This document shows positions 1 through 9,921 of a stretch of 64,000 bases of DNA, piece by piece. A model generated the notes under the pieces. That model saw nothing but the letters and a program-made list of their open reading frames with translations, was not told the origin of the DNA and did not search any database. A program made the translations under genes and the position numbers. Position 1 is the first letter of the stretch; the number at the start of each line of letters is the position of its first letter. Source of the DNA: Cenococcum geophilum 1.58 (taxonomy: Eukaryota; Ascomycota; Dothideomycetes; Gloniales; Gloniaceae). Where the stretch lies: assembly GCA_001692895.1 (NCBI GenBank), contig KV748180.1:3156195-3220194 (forward strand). Reading direction: 5' to 3'.

Positions 1-1221
1 CGCTTGTTTAGTATTAGGTAGATTTCTTCTAGGTTTTAGAGTTATTATTTAACTGTATTAAAGAAACTATCTATCTTAAGCTTCCTTATTACGTATCTTT
101 TTCTATTTAGTTGCGCTTTAGTATCTAAGTCTAGCTATATTTAGATAGGGATATAGTCTAAGGTAAGTGCCTATTCTTCTTTAGGGTTGTACCTTTTAAG
201 TCTCTGGTATAGGCCTTTATCTATAAATATAAGGTCAATTATACTTCTGGCGGTGCCTTATTGCCATATAATTACTCCTAGGGGGGTAGCTAGCTTAAGG
301 CCCTAGATATCTATAGCTCTTAGTAAACACTTTAACTGTTAATCTGCAGCAATATAGATACCCCCCTACCGCGGGTAGTAAAGGTTTATATCTCCTAGTA
401 AGATAGACTCTATACCTTTAGTTTTTAGTAAGCTTATTACCGATATAATATTCTCTGTTTATAGGACCCCTTCGACCCTAGGGTTATATATATTAATAAT
501 TTATACCGGTCCCCTATATATTTAGATTATTATAACTGCAATATCTGGGTTAACTGCCTGCTATAACTATAAGGATAGGCTAATAGCCTTACTAATTATA
601 AAGCACACGCGTATAGCTGCTTTTGGTTTATATAGGAGCTGGAATCCTTAGGGGCAGTATATTAATTATATAAAGGTATTATAATACGGTTCTTGTATAG
701 CAAGGATATAATATTTCTCTAGGTCTAAACTGTCTAGTAGGGGCCTTATAAGGCGGTGGTTTGTGTTACCGTAGTTATACTATATAATAGATAGGTGGCG
801 GACCCCTAGCGAGGGTCCTTTGACTCTCCTTTATTCCTCGCTTCTTTTATTTCCACTTTCTCTAGGATATTTGGAGCTTCTATCTCTTGTGTCTACACCC
901 TAGTTACTACTTATTTTATATAAAGCTTTCTATTCCCATGTCTTATATTCCTATTAGCGCTTCTATATCTAAATCTGTTATTATTACCAGTTCTTCCCCT
1001 ATTTTTACTAGTCGGCTATATACCCTTTATGGGTTGGCTACAAATATTATATTTGCCGCATTAAGTCTAATTCTTAATTATCCTGGTCTTGAGCCTGCTG
1101 TCGCTGTCTATAGGGGTCTTCCTACGGGGCGTCCTCTCCCTTGTGTCCCCTGTGACCCTTATATCCCTAATTGGTCTAGTGATGTCGCACGGCGTCGCTT
1201 CTGGCCCGTTAAGGCTTAGGA
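1..1221 (-). mobile_element. LINE (non-LTR) fragment, reverse strand
   Basis: This is the middle of a non-LTR retrotransposon lying on the minus strand. Its reverse complement matches the plus-strand LINE at about 40258-41540, including the endonuclease motif around TPPGVII (near 270-330 here). The 3' half lies beyond the left edge, so the TTA tail and target duplication cannot be seen. The right-hand end near 1221 is its 5' end, truncated by about 1 kb compared with the 39229 copy. It sits inside a Gypsy-A element, whose chromodomain region resumes at about 1222. The frame is broken by many stops with transition-type changes, as expected from RIP. The 110-codon open frame at 887-1219 runs antisense to the LINE and is a shadow. 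Confidence 0.8.
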
Positions 1222-1256
1222 AATAATAAAATATAGTATAAAGTAAAGTGGATAGG

Positions 1257-1357
1257 TGTAAGAGTATATATATTAGGTCCCGCCGCGCTTGCGACAAGTT
1301 CGCAAGCACTCTCAGTCTTTTTGGCCGTATGGCGACGTGGAGGCGGGCCACGTTACA
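1257..1357. mobile_element. 101-bp short LTR-like insertion with 5-bp duplication
   Basis: This GC-rich sequence starts TGTAAGAG, ends GTTACA, and is flanked by ATAGG on both sides (1252-1256 and 1358-1362). The related Gypsy-A copy at about 29690 reads straight through the site with one ATAGG, which gives a natural empty site. TG...CA ends plus a 5-bp duplication are what a solo LTR leaves behind, though 101 bp is very short for one. It lacks the RIP-like composition of its host, so it is probably younger or too short to be mutated. The parent element is not in the window. Confidence 0.75.
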
Positions 1358-2187
1358 ATAGGCTATAATGAGACTACCTAAAAACTACTAGAAAATTTAA
1401 AGAACGCTATAGAAAAGGTAGAGGAGTATTAAAAAAGAAAAGGTTAGGTAGTATTAATAAAGAAGAATTACTAAGGAATAAACCACCTAAAGAGGATATA
1501 GGAAGAACAATTGCTAAACTACTTAAAGTTGTTCCCTTCTTTATTAAAGGAGAATCCGTTCTTTTATTACTAAGTTTTTATAAACCTTATTTTATAAATT
1601 TCTACTCCTTAAAACAAACCTTTTTATAAACTTTCTTAAGACGGATTAACTAAGTAGACGCAGTAAGATAAAAATTAAAAGTGCGTTACTAAGCGTTAGC
1701 AGCCTCTTTTTTAGCGTTATAAGAACAATAAAGCTTAGCTAGAGCAACTAAGAGCTTATTATTAAGCTTTATAGTAGTAAATTAAATATAAGACCCTATA
1801 ATAGATTACTTAGGGAACTTAAAAACTATTTAGAGTAATAAGGCGTGTATATTTAGTGTTAAAAATAGAACAAATATTATAAGACAATTAAATGTTTACC
1901 TTAGTGCACTCTAAATAAGAGGACGGTTATTAAAAGAAAGGACTTACTAACGCAATATAAACTAACCCCTCTTTCGCGCAATAAGAATATAGAGATGGCA
2001 TTATCTTACTAAGGGATAATATTATAGCAACGGTACAGGACCGACGAGCTGTAGAAGAAGAAGAAGGTACTTTAGGTATAATAAGTAACAATATTAACTA
2101 AATTAATTAGATGGATATTATACCTCTAGTAAACAACCTGGAGATACTAGATATCTTTAAGGACAAAGATAAAGAGAAGGGAGATAG

Positions 2188-2598
2188 TGTTATAGACGCT
2201 TTAAGTATAATATTATAACTACTTAGAGAAGAGTTAGAAGAAGCTAGTTAGTTAATATAAGTATAGTCTAGGATAGAACCCGTAGAACCATATAACAAGG
2301 AATAGTAAGTAGAGTTATATAATATAATCTATATAATCTATAAGATCCGCTATAAAGCGAATAGAGTGGATAGAGTAGATAGAGCAATAACTTTCTTAGG
2401 AGTACGGTTATGTATTTAAGGACCCTTAGTCCCTACCTAGATAGTTCCTTTCCTTATAGTAATTCTTAGAATATAATTAGAGTTAATCTATTAGGCAACC
2501 ACTCCACTAGTTATTATTATGTTGTTAACTTATTTAAATCTATACACCTAGCCTATTAACAGGACCTACTGTAGTTTAAGCTATAAGGTTCCGTTATA
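2188..2598 (+). repeat. 3' LTR of Gypsy-A element E1
   Basis: This 411-bp LTR aligns along its length with the LTRs at 22347-22766 and 45843-46262. It belongs to their subtype in the central segment, not to the subtype at 22937-23357 and 30503-30923. Confidence 0.85.
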
Positions 2599-2838
2599 AA
2601 AGGGATAGCGAGAGAATTATATAATTAAATAGTTAGGGGTCTTGGTGGTTAATACGTGCGTATATACGCACGCGGTCTTTAATAGACTTTAGTAAAATTT
2701 AATTAATCTAGTAGAACTTAGCAGAAGTTAATTAAGCTAGTAAAATTTGGCAAAATTTGGTTAAAGTGTTAGAATTTATCTATTAAGTGTTTTACTAAGA
2801 CATTCCTACTATAACTAGGCTAGTTCTATTATAACCCC
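2599..2838 (-). repeat. LTR of Gypsy-B (F)
   Basis: Its reverse complement matches about 60418-60665. It contains a perfect 18-bp palindrome (CGTGCGTATATACGCACG, 2655-2672). Both ends are approximate because no target duplication was found. Confidence 0.65.
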
Positions 2839-4006
2839 CCCCTTTTAGCCAAAGGTCTAAAACAATTTAATTTAGTAAAGAATTTATAATTTTATTATAT
2901 ATCGTATTTTCGCATTAGGTAGTAGTATAGAGTTTTACTAGTTCTAATTATTAAATAGACTAATTAGGATCTTCTATCCCTAGAATAAGAAATCGCTATT
3001 AGCTTAGTTAAGGCGGTAAGTAGAACTAATATCTTTATAGAGGGTCTTAGCAAGGCAAATCTAACTAATTAAATAACTTTAACTAGTGGTTAAAGTTCCT
3101 TAATATCTTATATAGTATATAACTATATTATAAACGTTATAATATATTTTAAGTTCTTTTTAAATTTAAGCTTCCTACTATTGTGTTTCGTGTATTTATA
3201 TTAGGTAATAGTTATTTGCCTTTATATTATATCTATCTAGCTAAAGTAGGCCGTAAAGGATAGTCCTTATAGAATTCTTTACTAGGGAAGGCGTATTAGT
3301 TTTAATTTACTTATAAGGTTTCTAGGTTTATATCTTATATCCCCCCCACTTAATAAAAGGTTTAAATTATTTAGATTATATCTTTTATTATATATTATTA
3401 ATTAAGTTAATAAAGTAAAAACTGTTACCGTTATTAATAACTATAGAAGGTAGTAGTAGCACTTCGCGAGTTATAGGTTTACCCTTTAAGGGTTATAGTA
3501 AGTTTACACAAAACGTTAGATATATTTTTATTTTAGTTAATAGTTTAAGCTTATAAGTATATGGACTTAGTTTCTTCTTAATTTAGTATAGGCCCACAAA
3601 TTTCTAATTAAGTTTCTTTAAGGGCCGTTGAGTCTTTAGGTTTCGTATATTTAGGTATACTATATTACTTTTCTTAAAGTCCCACGCGGGAGCTCGTCCT
3701 TTATTTACATGCCATTCTTTTACTATTTAAGCGTACATTAATTTACTTTATAATAATTCCGTTAACTACTTTATTTAATTAGTAAAGTTATATGCGTTAA
3801 TTAGCTAAATCCGCTTAATCGTGGGTCCTATTATATTAATTTTAGGTTATAGTTTAAATCTAAGTTAAAGGTCTTATTTATAGGTTATATAGAACGGCGT
3901 TACGCCTATTAATTAATTAATTATATTATTTATAGTAAACTTAGTTAAAGGTAGCCACTTTTCCTAGTCGTCTTGTAGGTAGGAGTAGTATATTTATAAA
4001 TATTAT

Positions 4007-4190
4007 TGTCAATCGGAAGTCCGTGCACCGATTATAAGAAAAGAAGAACTCGTGTGTAGATTAATCTATGAAGAAAAGTGACTATATATACATGAGGTGG
4101 GTGGCAAAAAGGTAGACATGAGTCATAGGATGACGACAGAGCTGACGACGACAAATTGCCACCAGGTAGGCGGTAGGTGACCGTTCGACA
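4007..4190. mobile_element. 184-bp solo LTR with ATTAT duplication
   Basis: The sequence begins TGTCAATCGG, ends CGTTCGACA, and is flanked by ATTAT at 4002-4006 and 4191-4195. The ends form a short imperfect inverted repeat, and a TATA-like run (TATATATA) lies inside at about 4083-4090, as expected of an LTR promoter. Composition is normal, unlike the RIP-mutated Gypsy-B host. It is probably a relatively young solo LTR. The superfamily cannot be told from an LTR alone. Confidence 0.8.
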
Positions 4191-4592
4191 ATTATTCTAT
4201 AATCGCGTTTATAATTTCAGTTTAGCTATTTATCTTTAAGTAAAATATAGTTAAGAGTCGTGTTTATATACTTAATCGTTTATATAGGGCTTGCTAAAAG
4301 TCTAAAATAAACTAGCTTCTGCAGTTAGATATTATTAAGTTAAAAAGTCCGTATAGCTTAAAGACATACTTAATAAAATATTCGGCTACTAATATTATAT
4401 TAATTAAGTCTATAGGAATTATATATCGCATTTTTATAAGATAGTTAATAACTTAACGTATAATTAACTACAAAGGCGCGCGGCATTGAATATGGTCCAT
4501 TTTTATTTATTGCCGAAGCGAGGAATTTTCTTAGCAAACCCCACCAAAAACTCCTCTCTTTAGCAATAATAAAAAATGTATCTCCTACCTAA

Positions 4593-4865
4593 ATGGCTCC
4601 GCAAACCAGTGATCTTAATTGTGCTATCTTTTTAACTCATTTATAATACGTAGGCATAGCTGACGCTGCGCGCAAGTCTGGAATCCATCGAAAAACAGCT
4701 ACAAATATTAAGAATCGAGCCGTAGAGATCGGAATTCAACTTGTAGAGGCTGGCTCTCTTTACAGATACACGAACCCGACGAGTTTAAGTGCGATATTAT
4801 TCCCTTCCCCTTTTAGCAAGATAACGCTCCTTTATATGCCTCAAATGGACGAGACGGCGGCTTAA
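4593..4865 (+). pseudogene. Tc1/mariner transposase, N-terminal HTH fragment
   Basis: Translation from the ATG at 4593 starts MAPQTSDLNC and includes a helix-turn-helix stretch (ADAARKSGIHRKTATNIKNR, residues 23-42) typical of the DNA-binding domain of Tc1/mariner transposases. A TAA at codon 18 (4644-4646) interrupts it; CAA would be a simple C-to-T explanation. The frame stops at 4865 and no DDE catalytic domain follows. The MAPQ start and the position about 120 bp from the inverted repeat match the layout of the complete transposases at 8277-9310 and 11637-12697, but the sequence differs enough to be another family. Confidence 0.6.
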
Positions 4866-5164
4866 GAAGGGAGGAATACCAATACATGAGCATATAGGCA
4901 ATTCCCCTAATGTAGACGCTATAGGATCGACTTGGGTGCTGATAGGGATAGCGATTATAAAGGACTGGGGGGGGCCGTCAAATATAGAGGGCTTAATGGG
5001 AGTTAATACCACAAGATAAGATACGTGCTATGGTTGCTAGAATGGCTGCAATTAATACTCTTATAATTGAGTGCGAAGGAGGGAATAAATTTTATGGTTA
5101 ATGCAGAAGGATTGAGTTATATTAGGTGTACTTTAGTTATAATACAAATTTCTATGGGGGAGGG

Positions 5165-5310
5165 GTACAGCGATGTGCACGACCAGCTTCCACCCCCCCT
5201 TAGCGAGAGCTCCAAAATTTTACATTCGGTACGCGCATCCAATCTCGCCTGATTTGTACGTAGCGAAGCTGTATGCTTGGCTGCAAGAACCTTGCTTCTG
5301 TAGTGTCGTG
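5165..5310. repeat. Fold-back repeat, half copy
   Basis: This contains the subterminal sequence ACGCGCATCCAATCTCGCC and the flank GTAGCGAAGCTGTATGCTTGG, seen in inverted orientation at about 12800-12930 and in the blocks around 5692-6248 and 9410-9680. The central CCACCAACTG segment is missing, so the copy is decayed. Composition is normal (GC-rich), unlike the cores. Confidence 0.55.
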
Positions 5311-5691
5311 ATCTTCGTTAATATCGTGAGGTTTCCATCCCTACGACATCGCCAAATTTCATCGGACATCGTTGTATTCGCGTTTTGGCGGAGGCATAGG
5401 CAAAAGAGGGGGCGTATGTCGAGGAAGCGTACGTCAGGCAAGTTCTGAGTTGCTTCAATTCTGATTCCCCTGGCCAACTGGGGCGATTCTGTAAGCTTTG
5501 CAGTGTGTGGGAATTGAACGAGCGACTTGATTGTAAATCTATGGAAATCAAGTGGTATAAATACATGAAAGTAGACCCCGAACTCCGAAGCCCATGAGTC
5601 ATTTGAACCATATCCGAGACATACAAGGGTAGTGCTGACGCAGGTGAAACAGGGTAATATGCAAGGTCCGGTAGTCGGTTACAGATTCCCT
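5310..5691. other. Unassigned GC-moderate sequence
   Basis: The first part (5309-5340, TAGTGTCGTGATCTTCGTTA) is the reverse complement of the outer end of the 3.3-kb unit at about 9330-9380. The remainder matches nothing I could see in the window. The overlapping short open frames on both strands (61 to 102 codons) have no recognisable motif and are probably chance openings in unmutated sequence. Confidence 0.35.
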
Positions 5692-6248
5692 AGGGCAACC
5701 GAAAAGGTCCTTGCGTGTAGCCATAGCCATTCGCTACAATTACTATGTACAGTTGGTGGCAATCAGGCGAGATTGGATGCGAGTGCCGAATGTACAGCTC
5801 TGCACGACTACAGCCTGTACGACCTCCAGTGTCCCCCCCCCCCGTGTGTACGCGCGCAACACACAGCAATTTCGCTTCGTACGCACTAGAGAATTTCAAG
5901 TTTAACTCTTGTAATCAAGCTTAAAAATTAAAGGCTTTGCCTTTCTTGTGGGCATACGGCTCTTCTAGCAAGCGCACGGCTCTTTTGGCAAGCGCACTGT
6001 ATCTACGCTGGATAGTGCACTTGACTAGTGATTACCGAAATTGCTGTGTGTTGCGCGCGCACACGGGGGGGGGACACTGGAGGTCGTACAGGCTGTACAG
6101 TGATGTTTACAACCAGCTTCCACCCCCCAGGCGAGCTACAGATTTTTTTTACGCCATTTAATTTCGCTTGATTGCCACCAACTGTATATAGTAATCGTAG
6201 CGAAGCCGTATGGCTAAACGCAAGGATCCTTCTGGTTGCGAGGGGCAA
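5692..6248. mobile_element. Fold-back/MITE block 1
   Basis: Two long inverted arms (about 5692-5880 and 6025-6248) surround a loop of about 145 bp. Within them, CAGTTGGTGGCAATCA starts at 5750 and its complement ends at 6184; both face TA (5748-5749, 6185-6186), so a 435-bp TA-flanked MITE can be defined. Similarity between the arms extends outward past the TA for another 50-60 bp, which a simple MITE would not explain. The loop carries a 20-bp direct duplication (5956-5975, 5976-5995). It shares ends with block 2 and adjoins unit A. Confidence 0.6.
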
Positions 6249-6501
6249 TTAAATTAAAGCTATTCAGTACTTACCTTACTTACTAGAGTTTTAATATCAA
6301 TTCAAAATTGTATTGTTTAATTGTTAATCTACCTTTAATATAAATCCTCCTACGAAACGTATAGCGGCTTAATTAACGGGTGTGTCTCCTCCCTCTTAAC
6401 GAACTCGACGGATTATTCTTCCTTCCTCCTTATTATATACGCCTGCATCTACCCCTATATCTTTAAGGAGCTTCCACTAGGGTACCCTATAATAGTTACT
6501 A

Positions 6502-8075
6502 AGACATAAATATAACACCATTTAACCGGGCTTTACATTAGAGGAGCTTTAAGAAACGGAAAATTATCTAAAAGCTATAGATAAGGACGATAAGGATAAT
6601 ATAGGGGTGTAGCGTAACTACTTAGCTTCTTAAAGTCAACTTAGCCGATTAACTTAATTAACGCCGTATAAGTTACCGTATTTAACACAGAATCTTACCT
6701 ACCTACTGTTAAATATATTACTACCGTAATATTAAGCTACAGCCTTTTAAATTGCTAGTTAAGCTCCTTAAGCTCCTGTAGTTATTTGGGCCGCTCTACT
6801 AGACGCAAATAAGGATAAAGAAGATATAACTCCACTACCTTACCTACGTAAAGAGAGTAAGATTAATAATATAGGAAGAGCTAGTAGCGGTATTTTTATT
6901 ACTTACAATCATAACGTAGTAATTCGATATTTAAAGGAGCTAGTGTTTACTAAAACTCTTATTAGTGTAAGCCTTTAATTCTATAATCTTTGGCGACTTT
7001 AAGTTCACCCTATATATACAAGAGAGCTGCGTCGTTAAGAGCAAGGTGTTTACATTAAGATTTAACCAATTAAGGCAAAGCTGAATACCTAGCAGATAGG
7101 CGTTTTAAATGTTAAGTTCAATATAGATTCTAAAGTCGTAGATTAGTAGCAGAAGGTTAATACGCAACTTATTACGTGGGCTCTCCACACTAATAAACGT
7201 GGCGTAATTAAGGCTCTCACTATCGACCTCTTAATTGTATATATTCTAGATGGAAATTAACTAGCCGCCTCTTATTCTAGAGGTAGTTCTCACCCATTAA
7301 TAATTAATTAACTCCGTGGTGAACTTCTAACGCCTTTATAGAGCTCTAAGCTTAGTATAACGCTTAGTAATACAAAATTAATAAGCTTATAGATTAATCT
7401 TATAAGATATTAGCGCTGTAAAAAGAACTACCTAAACGCTAGTTAGTGTTACGTACTTAATTAGGTAGATATTAAATTAATAAATAAGGACTTGCGGGAG
7501 TAGGTAACTGGTATTAAGCGAGGCATTATAAATATTAAGAATCCACCTTATAGACTCGCCGTTTGGCTTGCTAAACAAGCGGTAACAGGAGTAAAAAGTA
7601 GTAGAAGAGTACGCTAATCTACCTTAGGTAAGAGCTCTACAGTTAATACTCTAGGCGTAGTTAATTACTTCTACGTTAGCTCTATAGGCTTAATATTAGG
7701 TTAGTAAACTACTCCTATACCAGCAAGTTAACAGCCCTTATTATCCTTACCTATATTACTAATATACCGCCTATAGGGTGTTAACCGCGCGAAGGATCTA
7801 GAGGAGTTCTTTAAGTATTAAAAGAAGAGTGTAGCTAGTAATCTTAACTAGGAGGCTGATATTAAAGCTATATATAAAGTTGTATATAATTTAAGGTGGG
7901 ATTTAGAGCTTTTATATAACAAATCTAATAGAGTAGATCCTGTTAAGGAACTTATTATAGCTAGTATTAAATTAGGTATCGCAAGACGCCTGTGGAAGGA
8001 TTTAAAGAAGTGGGCAAATAAGTGCCGTGCTTAGCTTAAGGGAAGGTTTAAAGATATAGAGGACTTTAGTTAGTA
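6502..8075 (+). pseudogene. Unrecognised transposon gene ORF1, copy A
   Basis: One frame can be followed for roughly 520 codons with the stops expected from RIP. It is collinear with copy B at about 9922-11505, sharing blocks such as GFTLEEL near the start, SSG.FITY, KALT.(D/N)LLI, KDLREWVT and NRAKDLEEFF, and a basic C-terminal part (RRL.KDLKKW). I recognise no domain: not a transposase, reverse transcriptase or zinc finger that I can see. Its place inside two separate transposon copies, next to the transposase, suggests an accessory transposon protein or a long-resident captured gene. The start codon is not clear. The stops are mainly TAG/TAA where the other copy has W or Q. Confidence 0.5.
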
Positions 8076-8276
8076 GATATTAAGCGTAAGGCTCTATAGG
8101 CTTTAACTATAGAGTTATAGGATAGATTTTAATAGTAATTCTTATATAAATTGTATACTCTAGGTAAGAGAATAAAGCCTACGCTTCCTCTATATATATT
8201 TATAAAATATCGCGTATATTAAGAATACCACTAAGGCTTAATCTTAAAGCTTAATCTTAACTCTTATATTAATTTC

Positions 8277-9310
8277 TTAATTATACCCGCTATAGCGGAA
8301 ATGTCCTCTCGCGCTCTTAGCTTTGCTACCTACTTTATCTATATACTAAAGAAGGAACGATTTAAAGCTATTACTAAAGGTTTCTAGATACTCTAGCTAA
8401 TTAAACTACACTCGCCGGATAAAGGCTTTTAGCTTACCAAAAAACTCCTTAATTGGATTTAAGTTGGGTAAGTAGAAAGGTAAATATACTAACTTAATAC
8501 CAAAGGCGTTAAAAAGAGACTTTATCCTTTCTAAATAATAGAAGCTGGCGTTATCTATAACTACTATAAATCGCTTAGCAGGAAAGCGATTACACTATAG
8601 TAGAAGAGTATTTGCTACCCAGAACTTAAAGCCTTCGCCATTTATTAAGCCTTTATATACTAAAGCTACGAGCACGCCGTTAATTATATACGTAGGTAAT
8701 ATATTAAGCCTCCTCTTAGCCCAATTATATAACGTATACAGGACCGGTATAATACTAAAAGGAGCCTAATTAGTCTTCCGTATACCTGCCTTTAAATCTA
8801 TACCTAACTTATTTACAAATATAAGCTAATTGGCGGTATACTATAATATAATAGCGAAATATATGTCGCGATCGTAAGCGCTTTATTTAAGGGCTACTTG
8901 GGAACACTTCTTTATATAAGCTACTCTTTAAGCTCTATCTATAGAGGATCTAATTAGCTTACCCACTTCCTTATCTAGCTAGCTAAGTAGAGCTCTTAAA
9001 ATATTATATAGCGGCTAACTATAAGATTAAACGTGTTGTAGATTAACCACTGTATCTTATTGCTAAAGAGAGTTGGCTTCTTATCTAGCTGTATTAATAT
9101 TACTATAAGCATCCAATTGCTTAGTAAAAACTACTCCCCCTTACTGTTTAAAGGCGCCTGAGTTAATCTAAATATACGCAAGTTCCTCTTAATCGCGGTA
9201 ATTAATCGGGGTGTATAATTAGCAGCTAAGGCATACTCTGCTTAAGTTACTCTAAGTTAAAGAAGATCCTTAATTAGGGCGTGCTAATATAGGCCTATTT
9301 GCGGAGCCAT
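8277..9310 (-). pseudogene. Tc1/mariner (DDE_3-type) transposase, copy A
   Basis: It starts MAPQIGLY at 9310, followed by an N-terminal DNA-binding region and the family motif (F)SNKIQWLIYNTFN. The catalytic part includes VVIDNASFYYLERI (second catalytic D in the DNAs.h motif) and YLPFYLPNLNPIKEFFGKLK, the counterpart of YLPPYSPDLNPIEEFFAELK with its third acidic residue. It ends near GHFRYSGYN at 8277. About 345 codons is the normal length of fungal Tc1-like transposases, which cut and paste the element through a TA target. Multiple stops of TAG/TAA type disable it. It converges on ORF1 copy A, whose end lies about 200 bp away. Confidence 0.8.
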
Positions 9311-9409
9311 ATTACGAATATAGTACGGGTAAAAACCTTACGATATTTAATAAAGATCACGACACTACGGAGGGAAGCCAATCGCGAATAGCTTCAAGTT
9401 CGCCAGGAT

Positions 9410-9680
9410 TAGGGGTTCTTACAGCCAAGCATACGGCTTCGCTACGATTACTATATATAGTTGGTGGAAATCAAGCGAAATTAAATAGCGTAAAAAAAAT
9501 CTGCAGCTCGCCTTGGGGGGGGTGGAAGCTAATAAACATCACTGTAGCTTTACCCCCCCTTTGGCGAGATTTCAAATTCGCTACGCGCATCTAATCTCGC
9601 TTAGTTGCCACCAACCGTATATAGTAACTGTAGTGAGCGCCTATGCCTGCACGCAAGGACCGTCCTAGTTGTAGGGACAA
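9410..9680. mobile_element. Fold-back/MITE block 2
   Basis: A 160-bp core (9458-9617) has inverted ends related to CAGTTGGTGGCAA, abuts TA on both sides (9456-9457, 9618-9619), and is embedded in longer inverted arms shared with block 1. It contains G-run and C-run stretches (near 9515 and 9553) and stays GC-rich between two RIP-mutated cores. It is either a MITE that jumped into a TA between the units, or the paired ends of the neighbouring units. Confidence 0.6.
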
Positions 9681-9921
9681 TTGAATTAAAGCTATATAGA
9701 ACTTGCCTAACCTACTAAAGCCGTAATATCCACCTAAAATCGTGTTGTACTATTATTAATTTGCCCTTAATATACATCCTTCTTTAAAACGCGCAGCGGC
9801 TTAATTAATAGACAAGAGTCCTCCTTCTTAATAAACTTAATAAAGCCACCTTCCTCCCTCCTTATTACCTAGACCCCTACTGCTATTAAGCTATTACCTA
9901 AATATAATATAATAGCCGCTA

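Larger units (their letters stand above)
1222..2598 (+). mobile_element. Gypsy-A LTR retrotransposon, 3' end (E1)
   Basis: This is the 3' portion of a Ty3/Gypsy chromovirus of the same family as the elements at 22347-46262 and 22937-30923. It holds the end of the chromodomain reading (about 1222-1450, matching about 29670-29790), the 3' non-coding region, and the 3' LTR at 2188-2598. The 5' part is interrupted by the LINE at 1-1221 and lies outside the window. It is a heavily mutated fossil with many breaks. A 101-bp short element is inserted at 1257-1357. Confidence 0.85.
2599..4470 (-). mobile_element. Gypsy-B chromovirus remnant (F), 3' half
   Basis: This is the 3' part of a Ty3/Gypsy element on the minus strand. 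Read in reverse complement it gives an integrase core (about 4440-3720), the stretch after integrase (KEWHVNKGRAPAWDF, near 3720-3680), a chromodomain-like segment (about 3480-3280), a polypurine tract (AAAA followed by a G run, near 2838-2850) and an LTR of about 240 bp (2599 to about 2838). The same LTR is found in plus orientation at about 60418-60665. Everything 5' of the integrase is missing; the element stops where the mariner composite begins at 4471. It has many breaks. A 184-bp solo LTR interrupts it at 4007-4190. Confidence 0.8.
6185..9457. mobile_element. Tc1/mariner two-gene unit A
   Basis: This unit of about 3.3 kb has terminal inverted repeats (TAATCGTAGCGAAGCCGTAT near both ends). 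It carries an unrecognised plus-strand gene (about 6502-8075) converging on a minus-strand Tc1-type transposase (8277-9310). A second, collinear copy follows at 9618-12834. Stops and TA richness show RIP in both genes, whereas the ends remain GC-rich. Confidence 0.65.

Noticed and set aside
887-1219. 110-codon frame and its relative at 40258-40611
   Set aside because: The two are alike because both run antisense to the same LINE region; conservation reflects element homology.
5067-6248. Small genes in the GC-rich fold-back region (61 to 102 codons, both strands)
   Set aside because: Overlapping frames on both strands follow the inverted repeats and show no motif.
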